In this document: one piece after another, positions 15,906 through 24,753 of the stretch | How the letters are laid out: each line of letters opens with the position of its first letter | How positions within the stretch are numbered: the stretch's first letter is position 1 | Assembly: GCF_014202425.1 (NCBI RefSeq) | Contig: NZ_JACHGT010000013.1 | Location: 124,001 to 188,000 of the forward strand | Source: Phytomonospora endophytica | GTDB lineage: Bacteria; Actinomycetota; Actinomycetes; Mycobacteriales; Micromonosporaceae | DNA: 64,000 nt | Direction of reading: 5' to 3' | Program-made: the position numbers and the translations under genes | Notes under the pieces: model-generated | Told to the model about the DNA's origin: nothing | Database searches by the model: none | The model's input: the letters and a program-made list of their open reading frames with translations, nothing else

Positions 15906-18900
15906 TCATGGGCGAAGTCTTGGCTGTGGTTGTGTCGGTGTGGGTAGTTCGAGCGCGGGGTCGTAGCCGGTGGCCGGCGCTGATGGCGCTGGCGGAGACG
16001 GCCTGACCGGTGCAGGGAAGACCTGCGGCGACCGTGTTTGGGAGTCTGGGATTGGCGCGGTTCGTGGCTTCTGGCGAGGCTGGATCGGATATGGGATGGC
16101 CGTTCGTGGTGCTGGCGCGTGTTGGGCGAGGTGCCCTTGCTCGGTGAGCGCGGCGAGTAGTTGGGGGCCGTACGCGGGATCGGTGACGGCTTCAGTCGTA
16201 GGAGCTGCTTGGATCCATGCCGCCCCGAACCTGTCCTGTACAGCTGCGGCGATCTGGTTCTGTTCGGCGCCCGGGAGTGAACGATAGATGGTGGCGGTTA
16301 GGTGGTGGCGGATGCGGTCGTTGGTGTTGGCGCCGAGACCGGTGGGTGGGTTCGGGCCGCCTTGAGGGGGCACGGTGGCGGTGGTGAGTGCGTGGGCGTG
16401 GATCAGGGCGGTGGTGGCGTGGAGGTAGGCGCCGTGTCCGGTGCGGCCTTGTTCGGGGTAGGCGCCGAGTGGGTGGGCGGGGTCGTTGCTGGTGATCTGG
16501 AACTGGTCGCGGTAGGCAGCGATGACGCCGACGCATTCTTGCCAGGTGCGTCTTGCGACGGGGTCGGTGGGGGCTTGTCCGAGGGCGCTTGCCCAGGCGG
16601 GGTGGGTGGCGAGGACAGTGTCGGTGAGGTGGCTGATCCGGTCGTTGATCGCGGTGGCGCTGTCGGTGAGGTGTGCGCGCCAGTGCTCGTGCAGGGCGCT
16701 GTTGGGTGTGGCCGGGATCCAGGCGGGCAGGTCGGTGTGGCTGGGGTGGGTGGCGTGAGCGGCGATGTGGTCGCGTAGCTCGGTCAGGTCGCGGGTGGTT
16801 CGGACTCGGTAGGCGACGTCGGTGGGGTTGCCGCCGTGCTCGGTGTGGGCTTTGAGCATCCAGGCGATCTGGCGCCAGGTTTCGGTCGGGTCGCTGGTGA
16901 TGCCGGTGCTGTGGAGATGGGCTTGCCGGTGGACACCTGTGGCGAGGTCGAGTGCGGGGTCGAATGCGCGGTCAGGTCGGTGGTTGGCGGTGGCGCGGCG
17001 TAGTGCTTCGACGGGGTCGATGCCGGTTTTCTCGGCCGCGGAAAGGGCTTTGGCGAGGGCGGGCCAGTAGCGGCTTGTACGGACGTCTTCGGCGTGCTCG
17101 GGGTCCAGCGCGATCGTGGTGTGGTGCTGGTGTCGGAGTGCGTTGGGGATCCGGACTGGAGTGTTGGGGTCATGCCGGTGCAGTGCGCGGGTGGTTCTCG
17201 CCAGGGAGGTCAGATCGTGCGTGCCGCGGTAGGCCTCCACGAGTCGCGTGGTCTCGGAGCGGGACGTAAGGGTGGCGGCCAGATGTGGCCATGCGCGATG
17301 CCGGACGACTTGTTCGACGGAGAGTCCGAGGTGAGCGGCGACGGTCTCGGCAATTGTGTCCAGTCGCTGCTTGGGCACGCTGGCGTACTGAGCACGGTTC
17401 GCTGGATCGCCCGCGGTGAGTGCGATCGGTGGGGTCAAGGCGGCGTCCGGGGCGAGCGCCAGGCGTGTGTGCGCGCCGCGGATGAGGCGGGCGTAGCGGG
17501 CGGCGTCGGCTGCTGTCGGCTGGGACAAGGGAGCTGGTGGGATGAGGTCGCGGACGAGTGCGTTCGCGCGACCGGCGAGGAGTGCCGCCGGGTGGTCGTG
17601 TCCGCGGAGAGGGCCGGAGCGGGCCGCTTCGGCGAGGAGCTGCTGGGGTTGCCAGCCGACCGCGCCGCCACGGTTGAGGGCATTGACGAGTGCGCCGAAC
17701 GCCTCGTCACCGGTGACTGCGGTGGCGACCTCGGGACCGAGAACCGTACCGGCGATAGTCCGGTAGGTCTCGGTCGTGGCTTCGGTCAGGGCGTGGATGT
17801 ACTGCGGTACCAGCGTGGCGAGGGAGACGGCGTCGTCTTGAGTGGCGCGGATGGTCTCGGTGGCGGATTGTTCGTTGCCGGCCCGGGAGACGACGGCATC
17901 GAGGATCTCGCGGGGTGTGCGAGCGTGCGGGTCGCGGCGCGAGGCATCGAGTGCGTTGACGTGGTCGGGGCGGTGGTGGGTGACGGTGTAGAACCACACG
18001 CCATCGCGGCCCCTTGTGGCGGCGACGTACAGGTTTTCCCGCCGCATCTGCGGTGTGATCAACGCGTGGACGGTATCGACGGTGGTGCCTTGGGCGCGCA
18101 TGACGGTCGCTGCGTAGGCGAGTTCGACGGATGCGTCAACGTAGGCGGCCGGGAGGGTGATGCATCCTTGGTGGCCGAGGTGTTCGACGACCAGGCCACC
18201 GGTGTCGGTGACGTGCAGGATGCGCCACAGGTCGCCATTGCGGACGAAGTCCTTGCCTCCATTGAGAGACAGGCGCCGGTCGTTGTCGCGGGTGACGATC
18301 CAGTCGCCCATCCCGGCCTCGTTCCCGTCGCGAAGGGCAGGCCCACCGGGTTGAACCAGGCCCGCTGCGACCCGGTCGGCCCGAGCCCTTGCCGACAGTG
18401 CCGTGACGTCCTGGGCGGCTGCGGCGAGCATGATCGTGGTCTTTCCGGCACGCATATCGGAGTGCCAGGCGGTGTAGACGGCGTCGATCATCGCGTCATG
18501 TTCCCCGCCGGTGATGCGGCCGTGGCTCTGGTGATAGTCGAGGCCAGCGGTGTCGCCGATGCGGAGTTTCAGGGACGCCTCTGCCTCACCTGGGTCGGTG
18601 AAGCGATGCAAAGTGGTCAGCTCGACCGCCCCGGCCTCATTGCAGATCAAGGCGAGAGCGCCGCCGGATTCAACGGCGCCGAGCTGCCGATGATCCCCGA
18701 GAAGCCGGACGGTCGCCCCATGCGTGTGGGCGATGGCGCAGATCCGGTCGAGGTTCAAGGTCCCGGCCATGCCGGCCTCGTCTACAAGGATCACGTCGCC
18801 CGACCGCACCCTGTACACGGCCTTGTCCTCCGGCACCGGTTCACCGGCGGCCAGCTGTGCAGCATGGGTGCCGCGGCAGTGTTCGTGGAGGAACTTGTGT

Positions 18901-20825
18901 ACCGAGTCGGCCGGGGTATCGAGTTCCTTTCCGAGCGCGGCGGCCGCAGTGGTCGAGGTCGCCAGGGGAATGACTCGCCGTCCGGCGCGCTGGACGAGTT
19001 GCGTGTAGGCGCGCATGGCGGTGGTCTTCCCAGCCCCTGCCGGGCCCAGTCCGGCGACCAGGAACCGCCCATCGGTCGCGAAGACTTCCACGAGGTGCCG
19101 TTGTCCAGCGTCCATCTCCGTACCGGCCTCGGCTTCGATCCCGTCGAGAGCACCGGTTGTCCACTCCGCTGTGAGGGCCTTCGTGGTCGGAGTCTTCGCT
19201 GCGGCAACGAGACGTTCTTCGGCGTCGAGAATCAAGCGTGAGGTGTAGCGGCCAGCCCCGTGCTCGGCGAACACCGACTCGCCGTCAGCGCGCCGCAAGC
19301 CTTCGGGTTCCATGGCCAGAGTGGGGGCCGCCAGGCTGATCGAATGCGCCGGACTCGCCGCGGCCCGGACGATCTGGGCGGCCAGGGCACGATGTGCCCG
19401 CGGGGTGAGAGCGAGTCCAGGCTGGGTGCGCAGGACACGTTCGGTGTGGGCGTGGAGGTTCGCCTCCGTCCAGGTAGAGCGGTACTCGGCGACCTCGGCC
19501 ACCACCCGCGCGGCGACCTGATCTACGTCCACCGCCACAGCTTCGGCCGCACCGTGTCTGACGGTGGTGGGGATCGCAGCAGCGATGTGGTCAAGGACCT
19601 CGGGCCCGAAAGCGGTGACAGCCTGGTCCCGCCACTGGGCTTGCATCTCGCGCAGCGAACGCGGCTGCTTCTTTGCTTCGCGGGTCTCGAGATTGGCTCG
19701 CCGGGCCAGGGCGTGGCGAACGTTCGCCGGGGCGGTGTGCCCGTGCTGGGTCCGGTACTCCTGCAGGAGTTCGGCCAGTCGCTCGGTGAGCTGCTCGCGC
19801 CGGGAGGAGAACAACCAGATCGCTTCGGTCGGGACGCCGGCGACCTCCATGACCGGGGACCGCAGCCCCAAAGTGTCGCCGCGTTGCTCGAACACTGCGC
19901 CAAGACGCCTGGTCATCTGCTGCTGGAACGACGTCGAATAGTGCTCACTCGCGGCGACCGTGATGCGGTAGAGAGCTCGTGCGTCCAGCGTCCGCCACCG
20001 CTCGCCCTTGACCTCATCTTGGCCGTCGTTGACGCGGACCTTGTTCGCCACGACAATGTGGGTGTGCAGGTTCGGGTCGCCGTTGCGGTTGTCGAAATGG
20101 TCGAACGACGCGGCGATCAGACCGCAGCTGTCAACCTGGGCGATACCGGCCTTCCCCGTGCGAGTGAACGCAGCATGCTCTTCGACCAGCGCCAGCGAGG
20201 ACGCCACGGCTGCGGCATGCGCCTCGCCGATCGCCTTGCGGACGGCCGCATCCGGGTGCAGGCCCCACAGGATCGACGCCGACTTCACCGGCGTGAACAC
20301 CAGGTCGTAACCGGCGACCCCGGCGCGCGACGTACCAGCTTCCTGACGGCGAACCCAGGCTTCGTCCGCGGCCGTAGGTGCCCGACCGGTCTGCTCGGCG
20401 ATCTGTTCCAGGCGCATAGCGACACGCTGCTCGTAGTTCTCTGGCGACTTGTACACCGCGAATGTCGCACCCAGCGTTGCAGCCTTGCGGGCATCTTCCA
20501 AGACCTTCGCGCGATGCGCCTTCGACAGTCCCGCATGCAGATGCTCGGCGAGGTACGCGCGGATCATCGCATCGGCATTCGGATGCATGCCCGACCCGAA
20601 CAACGCCTTCATCTGCGCCTCGGTCACGGTCCCGTCGACCCCCAGCAGGTGCACCGCCGACCCCAACCACATTCCCGGCGGGTTCCCTCGTGCGGTGTAG
20701 TAGTCGGCGGCGTCCTGGCCCCGCAAGCGCGGCACGTCGCCGCCGGCGACGTGCCGCGTCAGGTAGGTGTACCCGTCCCCGGCGGTGAGCTTGTGCATTG
20801 TCATCACCACGACAAATCTCACCAC
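15906..20825 (-). CDS. traA: MobF-type relaxase/helicase (TraA-like)
   Basis: A 1639-residue protein. The N-terminal TrwC relaxase domain begins HKLTAGDGYTYLTRHVAGGD, has a Tyr pair in AADYYTARG and the metal-binding His motif HFDNRNGDPNLHTHIV at about residue 245. A RecD-like helicase follows, with Walker A GPAGAGKTTAM at about residue 590 and Walker B VILVDEAGM about 80 residues later. The long C-terminus ends in a Pro-rich tail. It should nick oriT and unwind DNA for transfer. The true start is uncertain: GTG at 20825, or ATGs at 20804 and 20798 that fit the family start MHKLTAGDG better. No coupling protein or T4SS gene is visible in the window. Confidence 0.9.
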   Translation of the reverse strand: MVRFVVVMTMHKLTAGDGYTYLTRHVAGGDVPRLRGQDAADYYTARGNPPGMWLGSAVHLLGVDGTVTEAQMKALFGSGMHPNADAMIRAYLAEHLHAGLSKAHRAKVLEDARKAATLGATFAVYKSPENYEQRVAMRLEQIAEQTGRAPTAADEAWVRRQEAGTSRAGVAGYDLVFTPVKSASILWGLHPDAAVRKAIGEAHAAAVASSLALVEEHAAFTRTGKAGIAQVDSCGLIAASFDHFDNRNGDPNLHTHIVVANKVRVNDGQDEVKGERWRTLDARALYRITVAASEHYSTSFQQQMTRRLGAVFEQRGDTLGLRSPVMEVAGVPTEAIWLFSSRREQLTERLAELLQEYRTQHGHTAPANVRHALARRANLETREAKKQPRSLREMQAQWRDQAVTAFGPEVLDHIAAAIPTTVRHGAAEAVAVDVDQVAARVVAEVAEYRSTWTEANLHAHTERVLRTQPGLALTPRAHRALAAQIVRAAASPAHSISLAAPTLAMEPEGLRRADGESVFAEHGAGRYTSRLILDAEERLVAAAKTPTTKALTAEWTTGALDGIEAEAGTEMDAGQRHLVEVFATDGRFLVAGLGPAGAGKTTAMRAYTQLVQRAGRRVIPLATSTTAAAALGKELDTPADSVHKFLHEHCRGTHAAQLAAGEPVPEDKAVYRVRSGDVILVDEAGMAGTLNLDRICAIAHTHGATVRLLGDHRQLGAVESGGALALICNEAGAVELTTLHRFTDPGEAEASLKLRIGDTAGLDYHQSHGRITGGEHDAMIDAVYTAWHSDMRAGKTTIMLAAAAQDVTALSARARADRVAAGLVQPGGPALRDGNEAGMGDWIVTRDNDRRLSLNGGKDFVRNGDLWRILHVTDTGGLVVEHLGHQGCITLPAAYVDASVELAYAATVMRAQGTTVDTVHALITPQMRRENLYVAATRGRDGVWFYTVTHHRPDHVNALDASRRDPHARTPREILDAVVSRAGNEQSATETIRATQDDAVSLATLVPQYIHALTEATTETYRTIAGTVLGPEVATAVTGDEAFGALVNALNRGGAVGWQPQQLLAEAARSGPLRGHDHPAALLAGRANALVRDLIPPAPLSQPTAADAARYARLIRGAHTRLALAPDAALTPPIALTAGDPANRAQYASVPKQRLDTIAETVAAHLGLSVEQVVRHRAWPHLAATLTSRSETTRLVEAYRGTHDLTSLARTTRALHRHDPNTPVRIPNALRHQHHTTIALDPEHAEDVRTSRYWPALAKALSAAEKTGIDPVEALRRATANHRPDRAFDPALDLATGVHRQAHLHSTGITSDPTETWRQIAWMLKAHTEHGGNPTDVAYRVRTTRDLTELRDHIAAHATHPSHTDLPAWIPATPNSALHEHWRAHLTDSATAINDRISHLTDTVLATHPAWASALGQAPTDPVARRTWQECVGVIAAYRDQFQITSNDPAHPLGAYPEQGRTGHGAYLHATTALIHAHALTTATVPPQGGPNPPTGLGANTNDRIRHHLTATIYRSLPGAEQNQIAAAVQDRFGAAWIQAAPTTEAVTDPAYGPQLLAALTEQGHLAQHAPAPRTAIPYPIQPRQKPRTAPIPDSQTRSPQVFPAPVRPSPPAPSAPATGYDPALELPTPTQPQPRLRP

Positions 20826-21109
20826 CCTTCGGGTTCCTTAAACCTTCCGACCACGAGGCCACTCGATACGTTTCAAATGGTCTTGGAGAGAGGGTCGGGG
20901 AGCTAATGTATAGCCTCAGCCACGGTGGTGCAAGACGTGTCTCGCCCAAAACAGAGATGATCTTGAAGTATGTATCTGGGCTGGTAGTAGTGCTAGTTTG
21001 ATTTATCTCGTTCCTTCTGGTGATGATGCGGTTCGGCGAATTACGGGCGATGATGAATCGCGGGATGCACTGGTTGTCGGGCAGATTTTTTGTCGTTACC
21101 GTGGCCGCC
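20826..21109. other. Divergent, AT-richer spacer: candidate oriT
   Basis: This 284-base space separates the relaxase from a divergent small coiled-coil gene, the usual position of oriT and relaxosome gene promoters. It is AT-richer than its surroundings (for example around 20880-20910 and 20930-21020). I see no diagnostic nic sequence, so this is an inference from position and composition. Confidence 0.35.
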
Positions 21110-21490
21110 ATGAAGCAACCGAAGAAAGCAATCCGACTGACTGCGCTGAAGCGCGCCCACTCCATCCGCGCTGAACGCCTGGCCCGCGCCATCGAACGCG
21201 AACAGGCCATCGAGACCGCCCTCGCGGGCGTCTTCGAACACCATGACCGTGCTGAGGCCGCCCTCGCCGCCGCCCGCCAACGAGCCGATCAGATCCTCGC
21301 TGACGGGAACACGCAAGCCGAGCAGCATCGCGAAGCCGCACGTGACTCGATACGCGCACTCCACGCGCTCGGCGAGACCCGCGCGGCGATCGCGGACCTG
21401 ACCCGGCTTCCAGTGCACATCGTCCGCAACGCCCTCGCCGACAACGTCCAGGCGCCGCCTACCCAGCTCAACACCCCACATTGCGCATAG
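21110..21490 (+). CDS. Small coiled-coil protein, possible relaxosome accessory
   Basis: A 126-residue protein: basic N-terminus, then a long Ala/Glu/Arg helix (about residues 15-80, coiled-coil-like), then a short helix-turn-helix-like region (TRAAIADLTRLPVHIVRNAL). It is divergent from the relaxase gene, as MobC/accessory genes often are, but there is no homology I can name. The ATG gives MKQPKKAIRL; a GTG nine bases upstream is an alternative start. Confidence 0.6.
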   Translation: MKQPKKAIRLTALKRAHSIRAERLARAIEREQAIETALAGVFEHHDRAEAALAAARQRADQILADGNTQAEQHREAARDSIRALHALGETRAAIADLTRLPVHIVRNALADNVQAPPTQLNTPHCA

Positions 21491-21502
21491 CGGTGCCCCA
21501 GC

Positions 21503-21541
21503 GGCGAAGGCCGGAACCCCGACGGGGTTCCGGCCTTCGCC
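21503..21541. terminator. Bidirectional terminator hairpin
   Basis: A perfect 18-bp stem (GGCGAAGGCCGGAACCCC and complement) with a GAC loop, 12 bases after the stop of the plus-strand gene and 10 bases after the stop of the convergent OB-fold gene. It is an unambiguous terminator for both. Confidence 0.85.
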
Positions 21542-21551
21542 GTATGCGGCG

Positions 21552-21842
21552 TCAGCGCCAGGAGAACTGTTCCGGTGCCGCCCAGTAGGTCACCCGTCCG
21601 GTTCGTGGTCGCGACGTGGTGGTACCGGTGACGGTGACGGGGGCACCGACTGGAACAGGGTGTGTGAGGGCGCCAGTGAGGTAGACGGTCGTCACGCGGA
21701 TGTAGTCCTCGCGGCGCTCGCCGCGCCGCAGGTGGGTCACTTGCGGGGTGATCGCGATACGCAGCTGGGTGACAGTGCGGCCTTGCTGGTCGCGTCCGGG
21801 GATGGGGTGGGTGGCGAGGGTGCCGCGAATCGTGTGGGCCAT
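21552..21842 (-). CDS. SSB-like OB-fold protein
   Basis: A 96-residue protein with the SSB-type pattern: IRGTLATHPIPGRDQQGRTV, then VTQLRIAIT, an R-E-D-YIRVTTVYLTG strand (compare W..V..W in SSB) and GAPVTVTGTTTSR. It is shorter than SSB and lacks the acidic C-terminal tail, so it may be a plasmid-type accessory ssDNA-binding protein. Its long leader contains a motif shared with the other SSB gene of the window (see 21972-22060). Confidence 0.7.
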   Translation of the reverse strand: MAHTIRGTLATHPIPGRDQQGRTVTQLRIAITPQVTHLRRGERREDYIRVTTVYLTGALTHPVPVGAPVTVTGTTTSRPRTGRVTYWAAPEQFSWR

Positions 21843-21971
21843 GACTGCGCTCCTTGAGAGGCGGGAGGTTCGCGGCGGCCGGGTGATGGTGGTGCTCTGG
21901 TCGGTTCGGGCCGCCGGGTTGACGCAGCCGTCGAGGACCGCCGATCAAGGCCAAGGGGCCGTCAAGGAAGC

Positions 21972-22060
21972 GGCGGGGAAGATCTTGGCGAGCGCAGCGA
22001 GACATCAGATGTTCCCTCGCAGGCGACCTTGCGGCACCGGCCACGGCGGTCAAGGCTGGG
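21972..22060 (-). promoter_or_regulatory. SSB-leader element, copy A
   Basis: In the untranslated leader of the OB-fold gene. On the plus strand AAGATCTTGGCG (21979-21990) and GGCGACCTTGCGGC (22022-22035) occur 31 bases apart. Both blocks recur 38 bases apart in the leader of the second SSB gene (26425-26488), and similarity continues beyond the second block (CCGG.C...GG.GGTCA). Read on the minus strand, a hairpin (GCGAG...ACATC T GATGT CTCGC) lies between the blocks. The hairpin position is kept in copy B with different bases, which suggests a structured RNA leader, although a DNA site is also possible. Confidence 0.6.
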
Positions 22061-22569
22061 CTGAGTCGAACCGCGACCGAATCGCACGGGCACACCGACG
22101 GGCCGCATGCGAACGCACCAAGAGTCGGGAGTAAGGCTGACCGTGCACAACCGGTTCTCGACGAACACGTTCCCGTCGTCGCGATGCTGCTGCACCAGCC
22201 GGGGCGTTGGCTGGCGTGCGTGGTGCTGGTGATGATCCCAGGGGTCTGGGAGTGCTGCGGCGCGACCGACCTTGAGTGCCGCGCCGCCCCTGAAAGCACG
22301 CCAGCTTGATGGAGCCATGGGACGGAGTGGCCCACCTGGCGTTCACCGACGACGCCTAGACCGGCGCCATCGGCGACCGTTATGGCCTGCGCTCGAAGCC
22401 CCAGTGCCACGACGAGCTGGGTGCTGGTTCCTGTAGTCGTCGAGCCTGCGGATCTGATGTTGTGGTCTGAACTGCGTTTCCTTCCGCGAAGTCTGCGGGG
22501 GCCAACGTTGTCCCTCAGTCTCCAGCGGGCCACACCTCGGGGTCGGCGCGAGAGGTGAGGGGAGTCCCC
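22061..22569. other. About 500 bases without a convincing gene
   Basis: The left part is the probable promoter and leader of the OB-fold gene. Codon-like stretches occur (for example around 22350-22400 on the plus strand) but are broken by stops and lack a start; they may be decayed coding DNA. I see no repeat or RNA gene here. Confidence 0.35.
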
Positions 22570-22746
22570 ATGTTCCTTGTGGCCAGGTTCGTTGTCCGGC
22601 CGGTCATTTCAGTCTGGCTGGTGTTCGTGGTGTTGTACTCGCGAGAGCCGCGTCGGCGGCGAGACGCCAAGCAGATCCTGTCGTGGTGGTCGTCGAACGC
22701 TTCAAGCGTTGCGATGGACAGCGGAGCTGGTGAGGCCGAGCAGTGA
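22570..22746 (+). CDS. Small predicted membrane protein
   Basis: A 58-residue protein with one hydrophobic helix (VVRPVISVWLVFVVLYSR) followed by a basic, DAKQIL-type tail. Small proteins with a V.RP...W...VLRSREP.RR.DA..VL layout are frequent in actinomycetes. A GGGGAG-like site precedes the ATG. The function is unknown. It converges with the gene ending at 22815. Confidence 0.45.
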   Translation: MFLVARFVVRPVISVWLVFVVLYSREPRRRRDAKQILSWWSSNASSVAMDSGAGEAEQ

Positions 22747-22814
22747 GCATGCAGGCGTGCCGGTGCACACGCCGAGGTGGCCTTTCGAGAACGCGCGGAC
22801 GACGACGTGGGCGA

Positions 22815-23387
22815 TCAACGCGTGTCCATCGGCGAGGGCATCGTGCACCAGAGGACACAGGACGCAGCGATGCCCGCCTGGCAGTCGTTGCACGGGTCCC
22901 GGCGTGCGAGTGCACACAGTGTGTCGTGCCCGAGGAGGGAGCCGCAGCAGTCCGCGGCCGAGCAGCTTGGTGCGGTCGAGCTGAAGCTGAGGGGCCCGAC
23001 CAGTCCGGGGTCGGCTGGTTCGGTGTGCTCCAGCACGTAGGTTCCGTCGGCGATGAGAGTGCGCATGACGATATCGGACAGGTAGCCGGCCGGGATGCGG
23101 AACGGATGCTCAGGAGTGCTGTAGGGCGGCGGAACGGCGTGGAGGACGTCCCCGGCGGTGTGGATCCATGCCTGGATCGACGCGTGCACTTCGGTGTCGG
23201 GTGCCCGGAGGGTCCGCTCGAGGTCGCGCCACCACGCCGATGACACCGAGAGGTTGTAGACGCAGGCGAGTCCGAACGGGTCGAGGGGTTCGTCGCGGCT
23301 GGCTTCGGTGAGCTGTCGCATCGTCTTGGTGAGGGCCCGGTCGTAGCGGGTGGCGATGACAGAGACGACGTGGTCAACGGTGGTCAT
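22815..23387 (-). CDS. Hypothetical protein, last gene of the SSB/DUF4192 array
   Basis: A 190-residue protein (MTTVDHVVSVIATRYDRALT...) with a Cys-rich C-terminal region (SCSAADCCGSLLGHDTLC, DPCNDCQAG, SCVLWC), possibly metal-binding. Helical N-terminal half. The ATG overlaps the stop of the upstream 84-residue gene by four bases. No named family. The gene is coupled and likely co-expressed with the upstream zinc-ribbon-like gene. Confidence 0.6.
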   Translation of the reverse strand: MTTVDHVVSVIATRYDRALTKTMRQLTEASRDEPLDPFGLACVYNLSVSSAWWRDLERTLRAPDTEVHASIQAWIHTAGDVLHAVPPPYSTPEHPFRIPAGYLSDIVMRTLIADGTYVLEHTEPADPGLVGPLSFSSTAPSCSAADCCGSLLGHDTLCALARRDPCNDCQAGIAASCVLWCTMPSPMDTR

Positions 23388-23638
23388 GTGGGGCTCCGTT
23401 CCTGAGGGGAGAGGGCCGTTGGGGCCGGGGTCGTGGTGCTGTTGAGCGCGCGTCTGGTGGGCCATGCCGGTGGGCCGATGTGCTTGTCCCAGATGTGGAT
23501 GGCTCCGCAGTCGGCGCATTCGAGGGGTTCGAAGCGGGTGACCGGGTCACCGGTTGTGGTAGCGATGGTGCGGATGGCGCGGTCGGCTCCGGTGAAGTAC
23601 CGGAACCTGCGCAGGTAGCGGCAGGGTGGCTGAGGCAT
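23384..23638 (-). CDS. Small zinc-ribbon-like protein
   Basis: An 84-residue protein with ECADCGAIHIWDKH (one CxxC) and an N-terminal MPQPPCRYLRRFRYFTG. A GGGAG site lies 7 bases before the ATG. ATGA overlap with the following gene. A role is not visible; the CxxC and basic N-terminus suggest a small nucleic-acid-binding protein. Confidence 0.55.
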   Translation of the reverse strand: MPQPPCRYLRRFRYFTGADRAIRTIATTTGDPVTRFEPLECADCGAIHIWDKHIGPPAWPTRRALNSTTTPAPTALSPQERSPT

Positions 23639-23659
23639 AGAGAGACTCCCGGATGTCGA

Positions 23660-23688
23660 GCCGGGCCCGCGCCATGTGCGGACCCGGC
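23660..23688. terminator. Hairpin between DUF4192 and zinc-ribbon genes
   Basis: GCCGGG C CCGC and GCGG A CCCGGC pair around a 7-base loop with one C/A mismatch. A hairpin with the same kind of C/A mismatch lies upstream of the third DUF4192 gene (50404-50435). It may be a terminator, attenuator or mRNA-processing site. Confidence 0.45.
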
Positions 23689-23697
23689 GGCCTGGGT

Positions 23698-24669
23698 TCA
23701 CGCTGCTGGCGAGGCAGCCGCCGTTTCGGTGGACAAACCGGTGAGCGGTGGAACGGTCGTGGGATTGATGCCGACGGTGAGGAGTTGGTGGACGGCGCCT
23801 GCGAGGTCGTGGTCGGGGTCGTCTGTGCGGGCGTGTTCGCAGGCGATGTTCGCGAAGGCGCCGTTGCCGGTGCGCCATGCGGCATAGGCGAGCAGGCTCG
23901 CCGGGGCGGCGATGTATCCGGGTGTGGCCAGCCGGGTCACCCAGGTCAGCACTTCGAGGCACGCGCCAGGTGGGTTGGTGTCGATGGCGGTGAGGACGTC
24001 GGCGACGAGGTCGGGGTCGCGGCGCAACGCGGCCAGGATCAACGCGGTCTGCTCGGTGTCGGGGAGCGACTGGGCGTGGATGTAGTGGCGCAGGAGCAGG
24101 AGCGCTTCCTGGCAGGTGTCGCCGCAAGGCCGGACGGCGGAGATCATGGCCGCGATCTCACCGGAGTTGATGTGATCAACGGGGTCGAGCATTCCGGCGA
24201 GATGCTGGCGGTCCGGGAGGGCTTGGTGGCCGGCGGCGACGAACTGGGTAGCGACGGTGCTTTCGGCGGCCGGGGTGGGTTCGCCATCGATGGGGCAGCA
24301 GTCACCGCCGGGGCACAGGTAGGACCAGTAGCGGCCGTGGGTGACTCTCAAGGCTTCTTTGACTGCGATGTTCTGTTCACGGCAGGCGTCACGGAATACC
24401 TCGACGGTTGTGGTGACTGCCGTTGCGGGGCCGTACCCGACGAGCAGGATCGCGGTGACGCCGTCGCGGGCTTGGCGAGCCAGCAGTTGCGTCAGGGCGG
24501 ACGGTGGGGGCGGTGAGGTGAGGTCGATGCGGCCGGTGGCGCTGACCTGGCCTTCGTTGATGCAAATGAAGACAAGGCTGTCGGTGGGGTGGTAACCGAG
24601 CAGGTAGGGGATTGCGGTCAGGATGTCGTCGGCGGTGGACAGACGGATCGTCGTGGCTGTCGTGTTCAT
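23698..24669 (-). CDS. DUF4192 family protein (1)
   Basis: A 323-residue DUF4192 protein: N-terminal STADDILTAIPYLLGYHPTD followed by SLVFICI, the family hallmark, then VTAILLVGYGP, a Cys-containing loop (LCPGGDCCPIDGEP) and the C-terminal helical signature AAPASLLAYAAWRTGNGAFA. The biochemical function of DUF4192 is not known. It is one of three paralogues in the window, two adjacent here and one at 49442, which implies a use specific to this element. Confidence 0.85.
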   Translation of the reverse strand: MNTTATTIRLSTADDILTAIPYLLGYHPTDSLVFICINEGQVSATGRIDLTSPPPPSALTQLLARQARDGVTAILLVGYGPATAVTTTVEVFRDACREQNIAVKEALRVTHGRYWSYLCPGGDCCPIDGEPTPAAESTVATQFVAAGHQALPDRQHLAGMLDPVDHINSGEIAAMISAVRPCGDTCQEALLLLRHYIHAQSLPDTEQTALILAALRRDPDLVADVLTAIDTNPPGACLEVLTWVTRLATPGYIAAPASLLAYAAWRTGNGAFANIACEHARTDDPDHDLAGAVHQLLTVGINPTTVPPLTGLSTETAAASPAA

Positions 24670-24705
24670 GTCTGAGCTCCTGAAGTGGAAGGTGAATACG
24701 GGGCA

Positions 24706-24739
24706 GCCCGGGGACCGTCGGGGCAGTCAGACCCCGGGC
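24706..24739. terminator. Hairpin between the two DUF4192 genes
   Basis: Perfect arms GCCCGGGG and CCCCGGGC with an 18-base loop, in the 84-base gap. Terminator or attenuator between genes that would otherwise be co-transcribed. Confidence 0.45.
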
Positions 24740-24753
24740 CACCCCGGGAATGG

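Noticed and set aside
17094-19241. Long plus-strand open frame opposite the relaxase
   Set aside because: It mirrors the codon bias of the relaxase, lacks a ribosome-binding site and shows no protein motif. The same applies to 19260-20906.
22340-22420. Possible coding remnant on the plus strand (TGAIGDRYGLR-like reading)
   Set aside because: It has stops nearby, no start and no family match strong enough to annotate.
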